From positions 33,128,836-33,192,835 of the forward strand of contig OY829538.1 of NCBI GenBank assembly GCA_963691705.1: a stretch of 64,000 nt of DNA, given 5' to 3'. Both the position numbers and the translations under genes were made by a program. Of the stretch, positions 1 through 10,206 are shown piece by piece; positions within the stretch are counted from its first letter, which is position 1, and every line of letters starts with the position of its first letter. The notes below the pieces were generated by a model. The model was not told where the DNA came from. It saw only the letters and a list, made by a program, of their open reading frames with translations, and did no database searches. The DNA is from Viola odorata. Its lineage: Eukaryota > Streptophyta > Magnoliopsida > Malpighiales > Violaceae.

Positions 1-120
1 CTTTGACTAAGCAAAATCTTCTTCTTAATTGAGCAGAATGTTTCTTCTTTAATTGAGCAGGATCTCTTCCTCTTAATTGAGCAGGATCTACTCCCCTTAA
101 TTGAGCATAATTTTTTTCCT
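1..120 (+). repeat. Short AT-rich tandem repeats, ATTGAGCA type
   Basis: Five imperfect units of about 20-30 bp carry the core 'ttaattgagca(g/t)', separated by CT-rich spacers. The same units appear inverted at 6245-6420 as 'gctcaattaa', which marks the outer edge of the inverted repeat. Confidence 0.65.
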
Positions 121-819
121 TACAAATAAAGTTGTACTCATGCTCCCTTCTTCAATTATTTTTCTTCTTGCTGCAGCTTCGTTTGAGAACCATTCGAGAG
201 AGGAAAAAGGTAGACTTTCTGATTTTTTTTCTTCATGCTTTATTGTTTCTGCATATATATGCATGGCTTCCTTAACCCTTCTGCATGTGACTCATTTTTT
301 CCCCTTACTACAGGGACTGCTATAGGAGCAACCAAGCATTTCTTTTTTTTCATGGTTTGGCTTTAATCCCTCTTTTGCTTTATTTTGTTTGTGCACGAAC
401 GCCAATCTCCAGTAGACAAGTAATCAAGCCTTTTCTTTTTGCAATTTTGTGTACAAGCACCTGGGAGCAATTCCCCCCTACACAAACTTTGTATTTTTTT
501 TGTCTTTTTCATTTAAGATTGCGTCAATACTCCCGTTTTTGTTTTGTTTTTGTTTTTAACATGTTCGCAGCATATTTTAGATGGCTTTCATCCATTGAAA
601 ATGGGAAATCTTGCCATGAGAGGAAGATGACCTTGAATCGGTAGATCTCTCCGGTTTCGATCCATTGATCTTGGTCATGTAAGAATCCAACTGTAGCAAA
701 TCTTGGTCTTCTTTGATTTCTAATTAATTGCCATGCAAATGATCATGCCGCACCGCCACAATTTTCTTTTCTCTTTTTATTTATATTTTTTTCAGATGAC
801 GTCATCCTCGTCGTGATCC

Positions 820-1317
820 GCTAGTGTCGCTCCGTTGCAACCTCTTGATATGGATTGGATTGACGAGAGCTCAAGTCAAGGGCAAAAATAACGATTCCTT
901 TATTTCCCGGAGACCGAAGTGAAGCATCGTTCGCAATCCAGAGGGAAAGGAGTACTGAAGCTCGCCATAGTGAGTATGTCAACGGAGGATCCCAATATAA
1001 ACCTCATCGAGGGTCTTGGTCAGTGCTTTTTAAGCACTGTATCTCACCTAATTGATGTAGAAGCTTCAAGATCCTACCCCACCAATACAGACGTTAACCT
1101 CAACGAGGGTCTTGATCAGTCCTTTTCAAGGACTGCATCTAACCTAATTGATGTAGAAGCTTCAAGATCTCGTCCCACCTTGCCTATTCCTTCCTTTTGT
1201 GGTACTGAAGACTATATCCCGCATACAGAGATTGCTGAGAAGATCAAGGCGAAGCGTTGTAGATGGGGATCGTCACTTATTGCTCGAGGAGAGATCTCTT
1301 ATCTTCATAGTTTTTAG
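820..1317 (+). pseudogene. Extra open frame of a gypsy-type element, left copy
   Basis: An open frame (ATG at 919, stop at 1315) encodes about 132 residues. It matches the first part of the minus-strand frame at 4316-4837. The upstream part of that frame (Ser-rich start, 'DMDWIDES' motif) is visible here from about 820 but is broken by a stop codon before 919. The protein contains two copies of a 32-residue unit with the motif 'LIDVEASRS'. I know no function for it. It sits where some plant gypsy elements carry an extra frame before gag, so I read it as retroelement-derived. Confidence 0.5.
1001..1190 (+). repeat. Two 96-bp tandem units, each with a perfect stem-loop
   Basis: Two units of about 96 bp begin near 1001 and 1098. 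Each contains a perfect 8-bp stem with a 3-nt loop: 1021-1039 (CAGTGCTT/AAGCACTG) and 1117-1135 (CAGTCCTT/AAGGACTG). The stems differ by a paired change, G:C against C:G. The unit is in frame (32 codons) in the extra open frame. Confidence 0.7.
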
Positions 1318-1328
1318 GAGCGGTCGCT

Positions 1329-1461
1329 TCGGACTCAGAGGCGTCTTTGGAATAAAGGACTTTAAACTCAGAGGCGTCTTTGGAACAAAAGGCTTCGGAC
1401 TCATAGGCGTCTTCGGAATAAAAGGCTTCGGGCTCAGAGGCGTCTTCGGAATAAAAGACTC
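1329..1461 (+). repeat. 33-bp minisatellite, four units
   Basis: The core 'ggcgtctt' recurs at about 1340, 1373, 1406 and 1439, a 33-bp period. Because 33 is a multiple of three, both strands stay open and give 11-residue repeats: GVFGxKxFxLR-like on the plus strand and SEDASEPEAFY-like on the minus strand. The inverted copy is at about 4141-4270. Confidence 0.7.
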
Positions 1462-1485
1462 TATGAACTTTCACTACCACAGTAT

Positions 1486-1935
1486 TTGATTACTAGCGTC
1501 CAACCTCCATTTACAGAGCTTTATGTGAGGTACAACGCCCAGCCTTTCACCAACACCTTTATGACTAGATGGGACTTTTCGAGTTTGAAGAGCTTGAGTA
1601 TTCATCGCATCAATCAATACTTATTCAGTATTGCTACCGACTCAACTCATGTAGAAGCATCTGGACTGGAAGAATTAAAGCATTCATTGCATTGAGGATC
1701 TAGATTAATACCTTCATGGTATTACTTCTAATCCAATTGATGTAGAAGCGTTTGGACTTGAAGATCAGTCAGTTTCAAGAGGAGAAAGGTAAGTTAGCCT
1801 CCAAGATTGACAAATCGCGAGATGATCTTCAAGGTGTTGATGAGAATACCCAGAAGCTTTCTACAAAATAAGAAGAATGGAAAAGGAAAGAGACTGTCAC
1901 TACAACTGAAGTTGAAGCAATTGATCGTTAGAGAG
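1486..1935 (+). pseudogene. Decayed downstream part of the left-arm frame
   Basis: The segment 1486-1580 encodes the same 'QPPFTELYVR' stretch as the minus-strand gag-like frame at 4129, but then leaves the inverted repeat. From about 1745 to 1935 another frame gives a charged, probably coiled-coil stretch interrupted by stops at about 1868 and 1930. I cannot assign a function. Confidence 0.4.
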
Positions 1936-2237
1936 AAGAACTAAATTTTTTTTTCCGAGAACATATTTATTTTCTTCATTTATTTAGCCATACACAGTTT
2001 ATACTCTTGCGGGCCAGGAGTGTTACAATGATTTGGTTTTCTTTTTGCCCTACACAGTTTATACTCTTGCTGGCCAGGAGTATTGTGACAATTTTTTTGA
2101 TGTGACTGCATTTGAAATATGTCAAGTTCCCTGTGTACCTTCAAAGAAGAAGGATCAAGTCATAACGTAGTTCAATTTTTTTTCTTTGTTTGGCTTTGCA
2201 GTTTACCCTCTTGCAGCTAGGAGTAAAGTGATGGTTT
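1936..2237 (-). other. 3' untranslated region of element K with a 60-bp repeat
   Basis: This follows the minus-strand stop at 2238. It holds two near-identical copies of a 38-bp sequence at 1991-2028 and 2051-2088, 60 bp apart, and a weaker third near 2199-2231. On the minus strand they read 'CTCCTGGCC.GCAAGAGTA' followed by a run toward 'AACTGTGTA'. I have seen similar sequence after pol in plant gypsy elements. No gene is seen. Confidence 0.5.
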
Positions 2238-2684
2238 TTAGGCATAGAAGCGCTTCAAGAACCTTCCGTTGATAGGTCCGATGTGTAATCCATTGATTCC
2301 TTCCAATTTATCAATTGTGGCTTGCCCCCTTTCCTCAAATCTTAGCGGAGCTAGCTCTAGTTCATCTTCACCTGACACTTCCTCAACAGAAGCGTAATTA
2401 GCATCCTCAACCTCCATGTCTTCAGCATTGTAGAAGAATCGTCGTGCAACACTTTCGCTTCTGCTTCTGCCTTTTGGACTTTGATCTTGGTTCAGGATAT
2501 TAGGTCCTAGTCGTATGAAGAAGGACTTCTTCTGTGGCGGTGTTGGAAGTTCAGGCTTCAGGGGAGCTTTGTCTCCTAACCTGTCAAAAATAGAGACCTT
2601 AGACGTTTCTCCATGGATACGGCTAAATATGGGAAGCTCCTCCTCCTTAGAGGTCTCTTTGTCAACTTCGCATATTTTTATCAT
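2238..2684 (-). pseudogene. K pol remnant: protease-RT linker joined to integrase C-terminus
   Basis: An open frame of 148 codons. The first part has the 'VSIFDRLG' type of linker motif that lies between protease and reverse transcriptase in a common plant gypsy group, followed by an acidic stretch and a 'GQATIDKLE' motif. The last 15 residues ('INGRFLKRFYA') look like the extreme C-terminus of integrase in the same group. Everything between (reverse transcriptase, RNase H, integrase core) is missing with the frame intact, so this appears to be a clean internal deletion. The element cannot be autonomous. Confidence 0.55.
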
Positions 2685-3100
2685 AATTGGGTTCGCGGAG
2701 ACCTTTTTGACTTTGATCTTGGCTGGAGGATCTTGTAGAAAACTGAGCCCGAACCCCTTTCTATAGATGGTTTTCTACTAGAAAAGATCGCATCCAAGTC
2801 ACCAAGTTGGCGAGGTTCCCCTTTTCTGTACCCAATATTCTCGAAGAGTCTTTCGACTTTTGGGTCATACCATCCTCGGCTGCGTCCTTTTGATCCTTCG
2901 CTTTTTATATCTTCGGATCTTGTCTCCTGGGAGTTTCCAACTTGGATGGTCTTGGGACTAGTGTTGAAAATATGGGAATGGGGAGAGTCATACTCTTCTT
3001 TAAGACCACTACTCCCTCAGCGATGACGATTTTGGAAAGCGAAGCTTTTATGAATACAGGTGCTGCCCTTGTGGCAGAAGAAGAGCTTTTTTCATTCCTC
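2685..3100 (-). pseudogene. K pol, degraded linker
   Basis: No open frame of useful length remains. The sequence continues the linker of the flanking minus-strand fragments, in broken frames. Confidence 0.35.
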
Positions 3101-3724
3101 TTACATTCTGGTGGGAAGATGGGAAAGGCTTATAAAGGGACCTTTTTCCTCTAAGAAGAATTTTGCATATGCAAAATGTGATTCTTCCCTGTTGAATGGA
3201 TTTGTTTCTTCCTTAACACATTTTACCTCTCCGTTACGAATGTATTTGAGGCATTGGTGCCAGCTTGAAGGGATAACTCCATTTTTATGTAACCAAATCC
3301 TTCCGAGGAGTAGCTGGTAGGATGTTTTGGCATCAATTGCATGAAAAAGGACAGTAGATACCAATTTTTTGATCTATAGTTTCACTCGAATAGCGCCAAT
3401 GACAACCTGACTTTTTTTATTGAATCCTTAGATGACCAATTTACTTTAGGAAAGCTCGGACATGGCGATTCCTAGTTTCTTCATTGTATGGATGGGCATG
3501 ATACTAACTACTGGCCCTTGATCTACGAGTATCCTTCTGACATTCTCTTCCCGAATGTATCCTGCAACATAAAGAGGCATGTTGTGCAAACGAGACCCTA
3601 GTAGCAAGTCATCATTGGTGAATGTGATTGCATTGAAGCACTCGGTGTGGGATGGTTGATCAACCATTTTCAACAGTCTTTCCTTGTATTTGGTTGGATC
3701 TACCAGTGCCTCTACTAGTGACAT
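3101..3724 (-). pseudogene. K retropepsin-like protease region
   Basis: Two minus-strand frames (3724-3446 and 3364-3101) form the protease region of a plant gypsy element. The first has the N-terminal 'ITFTNDDLLLGS' type of motif and a putative active site 'LVDQGPVVSIMP'. The second has 'DAKTSYQLLLGR.WLH' and 'GVIPSSWHQCLKY', which follow the active site in this group. The active-site region is altered: the family normally has D-G-G-S or D-T-G-S, here it is D-Q-G-P. A stop and a short gap near 3364-3446 separate the pieces. Retropepsin cuts the Gag-Pol polyprotein; this copy is probably dead. Confidence 0.6.
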
Positions 3725-3730
3725 CCTGAC

Positions 3731-4129
3731 TTATGAAAAAAGATCAAAAGCTTCGGCTAAAGAGACATTTGATGGAACCTCTTTCAACCTTTTTATAATA
3801 TCAGCATCTTCGTGGTCAAATCCTTTAGCTTGCTCCACACTGACCATGTACACTGCTACGCAATCTTCAGGAGATTGTTCTTCTAGGACATGCTCTTCAC
3901 GAGTCGCTATCCCTATTGGTTGAGACGAAGACCCCGGTGTTGAGCATTCAGGAGCGTGGTGCCTCCCTTTTCTAGACATTGGATGAGTGTGAGCCTTACA
4001 AGGTGTTCGTTCTGGCTTTGCCAACGCATAGATCGAAAAGTCCAATCTGGTCATAAAGGTATTGGTGAAAGGCTGGGCATTGCACCTCACATAAAGCTCT
4101 GTAAATGGAGGCTGGGCACTGGTAATCAA
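3731..4129 (-). pseudogene. K gag-like fragment
   Basis: A 132-codon frame directly upstream of the protease region on the minus strand. It starts with 'QPPFTELYVRCNAQPF', shared with the left arm at 1486, and ends in a hydrophilic region. No zinc knuckle is visible. Position and strand suggest a gag remnant, and most of the capsid domain is missing. Confidence 0.4.
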
Positions 4130-6420
4130 ATACTGCGGTAGTGAAAGTTCATGGAGTCTTTTGTCCCGAAGACGCCTCTAAGCCCGAAGCCTTTTGTTCT
4201 GAAGACGCCTTTGAGTCTGAAGTCCTTTGTTCCAAAGACGCCTCTAAGTCCGAAGCGACCGCTGCCAAAAACTATGAAGATAAGAGATCTCTCCTCGAGC
4301 AACAAGTGACGATCCCTATCTACAACGCTTTGCCTTGATCTTCTCGGCAATCTCTAGATGCGGGGTATAGTCTTTAGTGCCACAAAAGGAATGAATAGGC
4401 AAGGTGGGATGAGATCTTAAGGCTTCTACATCAATTAGGTGAGATGCAGTCCTTGAAAAGGACTGATCAAGACCCTCGATGAGGTTAACGTCTGTGTTGG
4501 TGGGGCAGGATCTTGAAGCTTCTACATCAATTAGGTGAGATACAGTGCTTAAAAAGCACCGATCAAGTCCCTCGATGAGGTTTATGTTGGGATCCTCCGT
4601 TGACCGATTCACTATGGCGAGCTTCAGTACTCCTTTCCCTCTGGATTGTGAATGATGCTTCACTTCGGTTTTTAGGAAATAAAGGAATCTTCCTTTTTGC
4701 CCTTGACCTAAGCTCTCGTCAATCCAATCCATATCAAAAGGTTGCAACGGAGCGACACTAGCGGATCTCGACGAAGATGACGTCATCTGAAAAAAAAAGA
4801 GAAGAAAATTGCTGCGGGGCAGCATGATCATTTGCATTGCAATTAATTTGGCTAGAAATCAAAGAAGACCAAGATTTGCTACAGTTGGATTCTTACATGA
4901 CCATGATCAATGGATCGAAACTAGGGAGATCTACCGATTCAAGGTCATCTTCCTCTCATGGCAAGATTTCCCATATTCAATGGATGAAAGCCATCTACAA
5001 CATGCTGCGCACATATTAAAAACAAAAAAAACAAAAAAAACAAAAAAGGGGGAATTGACGCAATGATAAATGAAAAAGAAAAAGAAATACAAAGTTTGTG
5101 TAAGGGGAAATTGCTCCCAGGTGCTTGCACACAAAATTGCAAGAAAAAAAGAAAAGAAAAAGAGCAAAAGTGCAAAGTTGCGTCAGAGACTTGTGAAAAA
5201 AAAGGAAAAAAAAAACAATTGGGTCGGCCCAGTAATAACGCCTCCCTTAGATTTAACCTAGCCACCTGTCATATATCCTCCCGAAATTGGTACCAATTCA
5301 AAATTGATTTAATTGGAAAATCAATTGCCACAGTAGTAATGCATGTGATGCAGACCAAAATTGATTTAACTAGAAAATCAATTGCCGCAGCAGTAATGCA
5401 TACCAAGATTGATTCAATTGGTAAATCAATTGCCAATTGCTGCGGCAGTCAATCAGATCGATTGGCAGTTCGTTAGTCAATTGATTCTTGCGAAAAATTA
5501 TGGAATAATTGAATTATTCCTCTTGCCATTTGATTCCTGCGGAAATTTAAGGAAGCCATGCGCACATACAAAAGAAGCAAGGAAGCCAAGCATATATATG
5601 TATATATATGCAGGAGTAATAAAGCATGAAGAAAAAATTTACCTTTTCATGCAGAGACAAAGTAAAGCAAGAGGGATGCAAACCAGTCAAACAAAGCTGT
5701 CAATTTCCGGCCAGCTAAGGGACACCAAACTGGACCAAATTCTGCACAGAAAATCAGTCACACAAGGCTGAAAATCCAGCAGCCATTCACGCCCAAGACC
5801 GGACCGAAACCAGTCAGCTAAGGCACCCAAAATTCCAGCCAGCTAAGGCATACCAAAGCTGCCAAGATAATAGTCAAAATTCACACGAAAGTTTGATTGT
5901 TTGCCTGTTGAAGAAGATTGGTGTCCTGCATAAAATAAATAGAGCAAAAAAAAAAGGAGGGATTAAAGCCAAAACGTGTTAGAAGAGAAAAGAAAAGAAA
6001 AGGGCCAAACCATGCAAAGAAGAAAGAAAAGAGGGGATGCGTTTTAGACAAGAAAAGAAAGAAGAAGAAGGTCTGCAGTATAGTGAATGGACATCCTAGG
6101 AGCGGCAGCCATAAAGCACGAAAAGGGAAATCAAAATCAAAGAATTACCTTTTTCCTCTCTCAAACGAATCAGCAGCTAGAAGGGAAAAAAATCAATTAA
6201 AGAAGAGAGCATGAGTACAACGTTATTTAAGTTATTTAAGGGAAAAATTATGCTCAATTAAAGGGAGCAGATGCTGCTCAATTAAGAGGAAGAGATTCTG
6301 TCCAATTAAGGAAGAATTAAGGGAAAATGCTGAGCAATTAAGGAAAAAGATCTTGTTCAATTAAGAAAGAAATTATGCTCGTTTAAAGGAAAAAAATGAT
6401 CGATTAAGGAAAATATTTGA
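4024..6420 (-). repeat. Right arm of the large inverted repeat
   Basis: This is the inverted counterpart of 1-1580, with about 0.8 kb extra. The part beyond the extra frame (4838-6420) is A-rich leader sequence with several runs such as 'aaagaaaagaaaag' and the ATTGAGCA repeats at 6245-6420. A further local repeat of about 65 bp ('aaattgatttaattggaaaatcaattgcc' type) occurs three times at about 5300-5440. I see no gene in 4838-6420. Confidence 0.75.
4130..4837 (-). pseudogene. Extra open frame of element K, right copy
   Basis: The frame 4837-4316 (173 codons) begins with a hydrophobic stretch, then a Ser-rich segment, 'DMDWIDES', and the two 32-residue repeat units also seen in the left arm. 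The 33-bp minisatellite follows (about 4270-4141) in another frame. Stem-loops equivalent to those of the left arm lie at 4447-4465 (perfect) and 4543-4561 (one mismatch). Function is unknown. Confidence 0.5.
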
Positions 6421-7102
6421 TCCAATAAGGGGAAAATCTTACTTGCCTTTCGAATCAGAAGTCAAAAGAAGGAAGCTTCCTTGAAAAAAAAATAAAAAAA
6501 AATAAAATTGACTACCTTGAAGAAAGCCGTATTTCTAATCGAGGCTGGACCAATATGGTATATGATCAATTAAAAAGAAAAAAAGGATTGAAAATTGATC
6601 AGTTGCCGCTGCTATCAAGGCCATAAATAAGGATTATTTCAAAATTGTAATCATCAATGATTACGTTGAAATAGGGCATCTTAATTATACATGGGAAAAT
6701 TTTAATATATATTTTTTTTCAAATCCATGTATAATTCATTTGTTATGGCTACCGGGTTTGCAAAGAAAAGAAGAAGATGAGTATGGCTACATGTCTTCAT
6801 CAACGAGTAAAATAAAATTTTTTGTTGACAAATTCTTTTCAAAAGGAAACAAAAAATTCCTCTTTTGCTAGGAATGACTCGGCGTTCAATCAAAAAATGA
6901 TTCAAAGCTAGCGCATGAACAATGGGTGTGTGTTTTAAAGGAAAATTTCGTTGAATGGAAATCACTCCGGAAACAAAATTGGTCCGCGATAAATTTGGAC
7001 ATACAATCAAACATGATTTCAAGTTCAATCCCCGACGCAAATTAAGCTCGCTCGAAAAGAAAAAAAGTTCAAGATTAATTTACTTCATCAAGTAAAATAA
7101 TC
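6421..7102. other. AT-rich sequence without a recognisable gene
   Basis: No convincing coding region. A 112-codon minus-strand frame (7040-6702) has no recognisable motif. The 3' end of this stretch leads into a polypurine tract, so it is probably 3' untranslated sequence of a plus-strand element. Confidence 0.4.
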
Positions 7103-7113
7103 TTGAGGGGGCA
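7103..7113 (+). promoter_or_regulatory. Polypurine tract before an LTR
   Basis: The sequence 'ttgagggggca' immediately precedes an LTR-like start, TGTAGACATC, at 7116. Such a tract primes plus-strand DNA synthesis in LTR retrotransposons. The spacing fits. Confidence 0.55.
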
Positions 7114-7115
7114 TT

Positions 7116-8408
7116 TGTAGACATCAAAATTGCGGCCCGTCTTAAAATATTCGGCCCAACATTCACCGAAATCCATGAAGTTTATTTTGTCGAGGCCCAT
7201 TAGCAAGCTCAAATTTGGATGGATCAAAACCCATCTCATATTTACTTATTCATTTTGATTAAATATAAAATTAATTAGTATTAAATGTAAGACCAATGAG
7301 ATGAAGACACATGTCATTTTCGTAATGCCAAAATTATCCTTATAAGCCTATAAATAAAGGCCTCCTTAGAAGGTGAAGGAGGAGATTTTTGGAGAGAAGA
7401 AGTGCTGCGAAGATCAAGAGCTGAAGCATATAGTCCCCAAGAAAGAAGGAGAAGTCATAAGCTGATTCAAGGCCGGTTTTCTTCTCAAATCAACCCAAGA
7501 AGCCACAAGCTGATTCAAGGCCAGTTTTCTTCTCAAATCAACCAAGAAGCCACAAGCTAATTCAAGGCCGATTTCTTCTCAAATCAACCGCAGAAGCCAC
7601 AAGCTGATTCAAGGTCAATCTATCATCCATCAAATCCAAATCCAAATCCGGAGTGAAGACTGATTCATTAATCAGAGGAACCAAGAGCTTAGAGAAAATT
7701 ATGGCAAGGAAATTTAGTGAGTCAATTGTTGTGGACATCTCTTGAAAATGAGTCTCAGCATCTTGGGTAGTGCCATCACTGCAGCAAAGGATTCAGAGGA
7801 CTCAGAGCTGTAGTCTGTCCATCTCCTAGTTGGAGTATTTTCAGAAGCAATTCCAGCATCAGATTCTCCACTCTAGTGATAGTCATAGTAGGAGTTTGAT
7901 GGAAGACGGATTGGCCTTGAATCAGCTTGCAGTCCTCGGTTGATTTGAGAAGAAACCGGCCTTGAATCAGCTTGTGTCTTCTGCAGTTGATTTGAGAAGA
8001 AACCGGCCTTGTATCAACTTATGGCTTCTGTGGTTGATTTGAGATGAAACCGGCCTTGAATCAGCTTGTAGTTCTTCTCTCTTTCTTGAGGATGATCTAC
8101 TTCAAATCTTGATCTCTGCAGCAACTTGTCTCCAAAAATCTTCTCCTTCACCTTCTAAGGAGGCCTGTATTTATAGGCTCATAAGGACAATTTTGGCATT
8201 AGGAAAATGACATGTGTCTTCATCTCATTGGTCTTACATTGAATACTAATTAATTTTATATTTAATCAAAATTAATAAGTAAATATGAGATGGGTTTTGA
8301 TCCATCCAAATGTGAGCTTGCTGATGGGCCTCGACTAAATAAACTTCATGGATTTCAATGAATGTTGGGTCGAATATTTTAAGACGGGCCGCAATTTTGA
8401 TGTCTACA
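7116..8408. repeat. 1.3 kb palindrome of two head-to-head LTRs
   Basis: The left arm (7116 to about 7640) and right arm (about 7880 to 8408) are inverted copies, about 95% alike by eye in the outer 300 bp. The outer ends are TGTAGACATC and its complement. Each arm has a TATA box (TATAAATA, plus strand at 7349-7356; minus strand at 8168-8175) and, inside it, three to four tandem units of about 47 bp ('gctgattcaaggccggtt...' type). The loop of about 240 bp is unrelated sequence. The polypurine tract on the left and internal TATA boxes indicate LTRs. No target duplication is visible at the two outer ends. Confidence 0.7.
7349..7356 (+). promoter_or_regulatory. TATA box of the left palindrome arm
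   Basis: TATAAATA in GC-flanked context, mirrored at 8168-8175 in the other arm. Transcripts from the two boxes would converge through the palindrome. Confidence 0.5.
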
Positions 8409-8885
8409 TTGTCTTTCCCTAGTCAACAATCAATCAATTTAGTAAACCCTTTAACCAGCAAGGTGCTAGTTGATTAGGAATCATCTCTAAGCATACATGA
8501 GATGGTTTTGAAATAGGAGGGAAGTAGGGACTCTAAGCGTACCTGAATCCTATAGCAATTTTGTAGACTAGAAAGGAGTATTTGTGCATCAATGATCGAA
8601 TACTTATGAATCGTATTGATTTAGCCTTTACTAGGAACATCTTACCCAATTGTTTGTTCTTGACTAATTTCTTGACCAAGAATAATATTCTTGGCCCGAA
8701 CTTTACATCTGCTTTAATTTCTTTTTCATTTCATAGTTTCAAACAAAACCCCTATTCTACTTAAGTGTTAAAATCCGGACTTTATCTTATTTTAAGGCTA
8801 CTCATTCTCTGTGGATCAAACCTCTTACCACTATTTGCAACTTTTTTGTGTTAGTGATAAGTTGTAGTTATTTTTGACAGGCCTC
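8409..8885 (+). mobile_element. Athila-type LTR fragment, plus orientation
   Basis: The stretch 8800-8885 is the inverted counterpart of 10215-10310 in LTR J. Both carry the motif around 'ctgtggatcaaacctcttaccac', which in Athila LTRs lies near the U5 end. The fragment is truncated at its left edge by the palindrome. No gene is seen. Confidence 0.5.
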
Positions 8886-9742
8886 GACAACCCTTCACTT
8901 TCAATCGAAGATGGACGAAGGGACCGCTTGATACAGTCACGGTTCTCCCTTAAAAGGATGATGGAGTTGGCGCAACGAGTAGGAAGGATTTATTGTGAGA
9001 GATCCGTGAGAGATTATTTTCTTGAGAAATGATCTAGTTCAAGATGAAAGATGGGCACGTTTGACACAAGGAGAAAGGAAGACGCAATCACACAAACATC
9101 GACACACACAAATGCAGAAACCTCTAGTCTCGGTAATTCTTGTGTCAATTTTGGCAATTGATGGCCGAGACTGACGGTATGCCGCTAGTGGCTTAACGCC
9201 ATACCGTTAAGGACTTTTCCTTCAAAAAGCTGCTTCAAGTCCTTCAAAAGGTTGTGTTCTTGGTTTCATGCCTTAGGGATTGGCACATGGGGTGCTAGGG
9301 CTTGGTTCTCGTGGGCTTCTACTCCACTTCTCCACGTCCTTCGATCATTAGAAGACCATGGTTGATTAGGTCCACATGCGAGTGCGACCATGCGCGTATC
9401 ACCGCTTGGAAGGAGAAACAGACTTCTTTACAAGGATGGATGGTAAAGGTGTAGAAACCTCTTTTAAGTTGAAAATGAAGGAAGTGGTGATAGAAATGAA
9501 TGAAATGTCTACTTTCACCATAATGGGCAAAGGTGGTTGGGCTAAAGCCTTTGGTTCAGGTTCTGAGGCATCGTCCTGGCATGCTCCGCATCAGAATGGT
9601 TGGGCAGAGTTAGAGAGGGTGGTCTTTCCTGGTAGTTCGGCATGTCCTCTTATGCTACGATTTGTTCATGAAGCTTTACTGAGTATGCAAAGGTTGCCTC
9701 AATGCTCTTCTACTGCCTCTACTCCACCATCGCTTTCACATC
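8886..9742. other. Unassigned sequence with a short palindromic motif
   Basis: No convincing gene. A plus-strand open frame (9376-9858, 160 codons) has no recognisable motif and overlaps the antisense gag fragment. Near 9174-9207 there is 'cggtatgccgct...aacgccataccg', the same palindrome type found repeatedly in element E. Confidence 0.35.
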
Positions 9743-10085
9743 CTAGGCAACCTCTCCAACTTGATTCGCAAAGTCGGATATTCTCACCGTCAGTTCATTT
9801 ATCATATCTTCTCGAGACGGCCCTATATTTTGTGGAGGCAAAACATATTGATAGTTAGGTTTAGGTTGCAGTCCATAGTTGAAACTTCTTTGGTTCCACC
9901 AAGTGGGATTAGGAGTAGATTTATACGAAACACAGTACAATTCATAACCCCCCTACGTCGGGCAGTTAAGTGTGTATGAATTATTGTATGACTCAAAGCT
10001 CCTTTATGGTGGGATATAGAATCCTTCATAGGTAGTCACATGCCTTTCACCATAGTTGCCTACATCGAAATACTGAGGAAAAGAG
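9743..10085 (-). pseudogene. J gag fragment (Athila type)
   Basis: Minus-strand frame fragments include 'NPTWWNQRSFNYG' and then an Asn/Gln-rich segment, resembling the region after the zinc finger in Athila-type Gag. The frame upstream has at least two stops. Only about 100 bp separate it from the primer-binding site, so the N-terminal and capsid parts of gag are missing. Confidence 0.5.
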
Positions 10086-10183
10086 ATTAATTGAGAATAA
10101 GAATTAAAAATTAGACATTAAAGAAAATAAATAAAAAAATAAAAGAAAAATTTGGATTCGTCTAGGGCAAGCCTTATCACCAC

Positions 10184-10201
10184 TCCCCAGCAATGACGCT
10201 A
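10184..10201 (-). promoter_or_regulatory. Primer-binding site of J, tRNA-Asp type
   Basis: On the minus strand this reads TAGCGTCATTGCTGGGGA. The complement of the plant tRNA-Asp 3' end is TGGCGCCGTTGCCGGGGA, so there are four mismatches, all transitions. It lies 5 bp downstream of the LTR end. Confidence 0.65.
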
Positions 10202-10206
10202 AAATT

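Larger units (their letters stand above)
1..1580 (+). repeat. Left arm of a large inverted repeat
   Basis: This stretch is repeated in inverted orientation at 4024-6420. The match includes the T-rich leader, the extra open frame starting near 900, its 96-bp and 33-bp internal repeats, and the segment around 1486-1580. The two copies diverge just after the shared 'gacttttcga' near 1577 and 4024. The left arm lacks roughly 0.8 kb present in the right arm (about 5160-5930), so one copy has a deletion. It probably extends left beyond the window. Confidence 0.8.

Noticed and set aside
6702..7040. 112-codon minus-strand frame
   Set aside because: AT-rich chance frame with no motif, in probable untranslated sequence.
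7116..8408. Palindrome as a foldback or MITE transposon
   Set aside because: The polypurine tract, TATA boxes and LTR-like ends fit LTRs better, and no target duplication is seen.
9376..9858. 160-codon plus-strand frame
   Set aside because: No recognisable motif, and it overlaps the antisense gag fragment of J.
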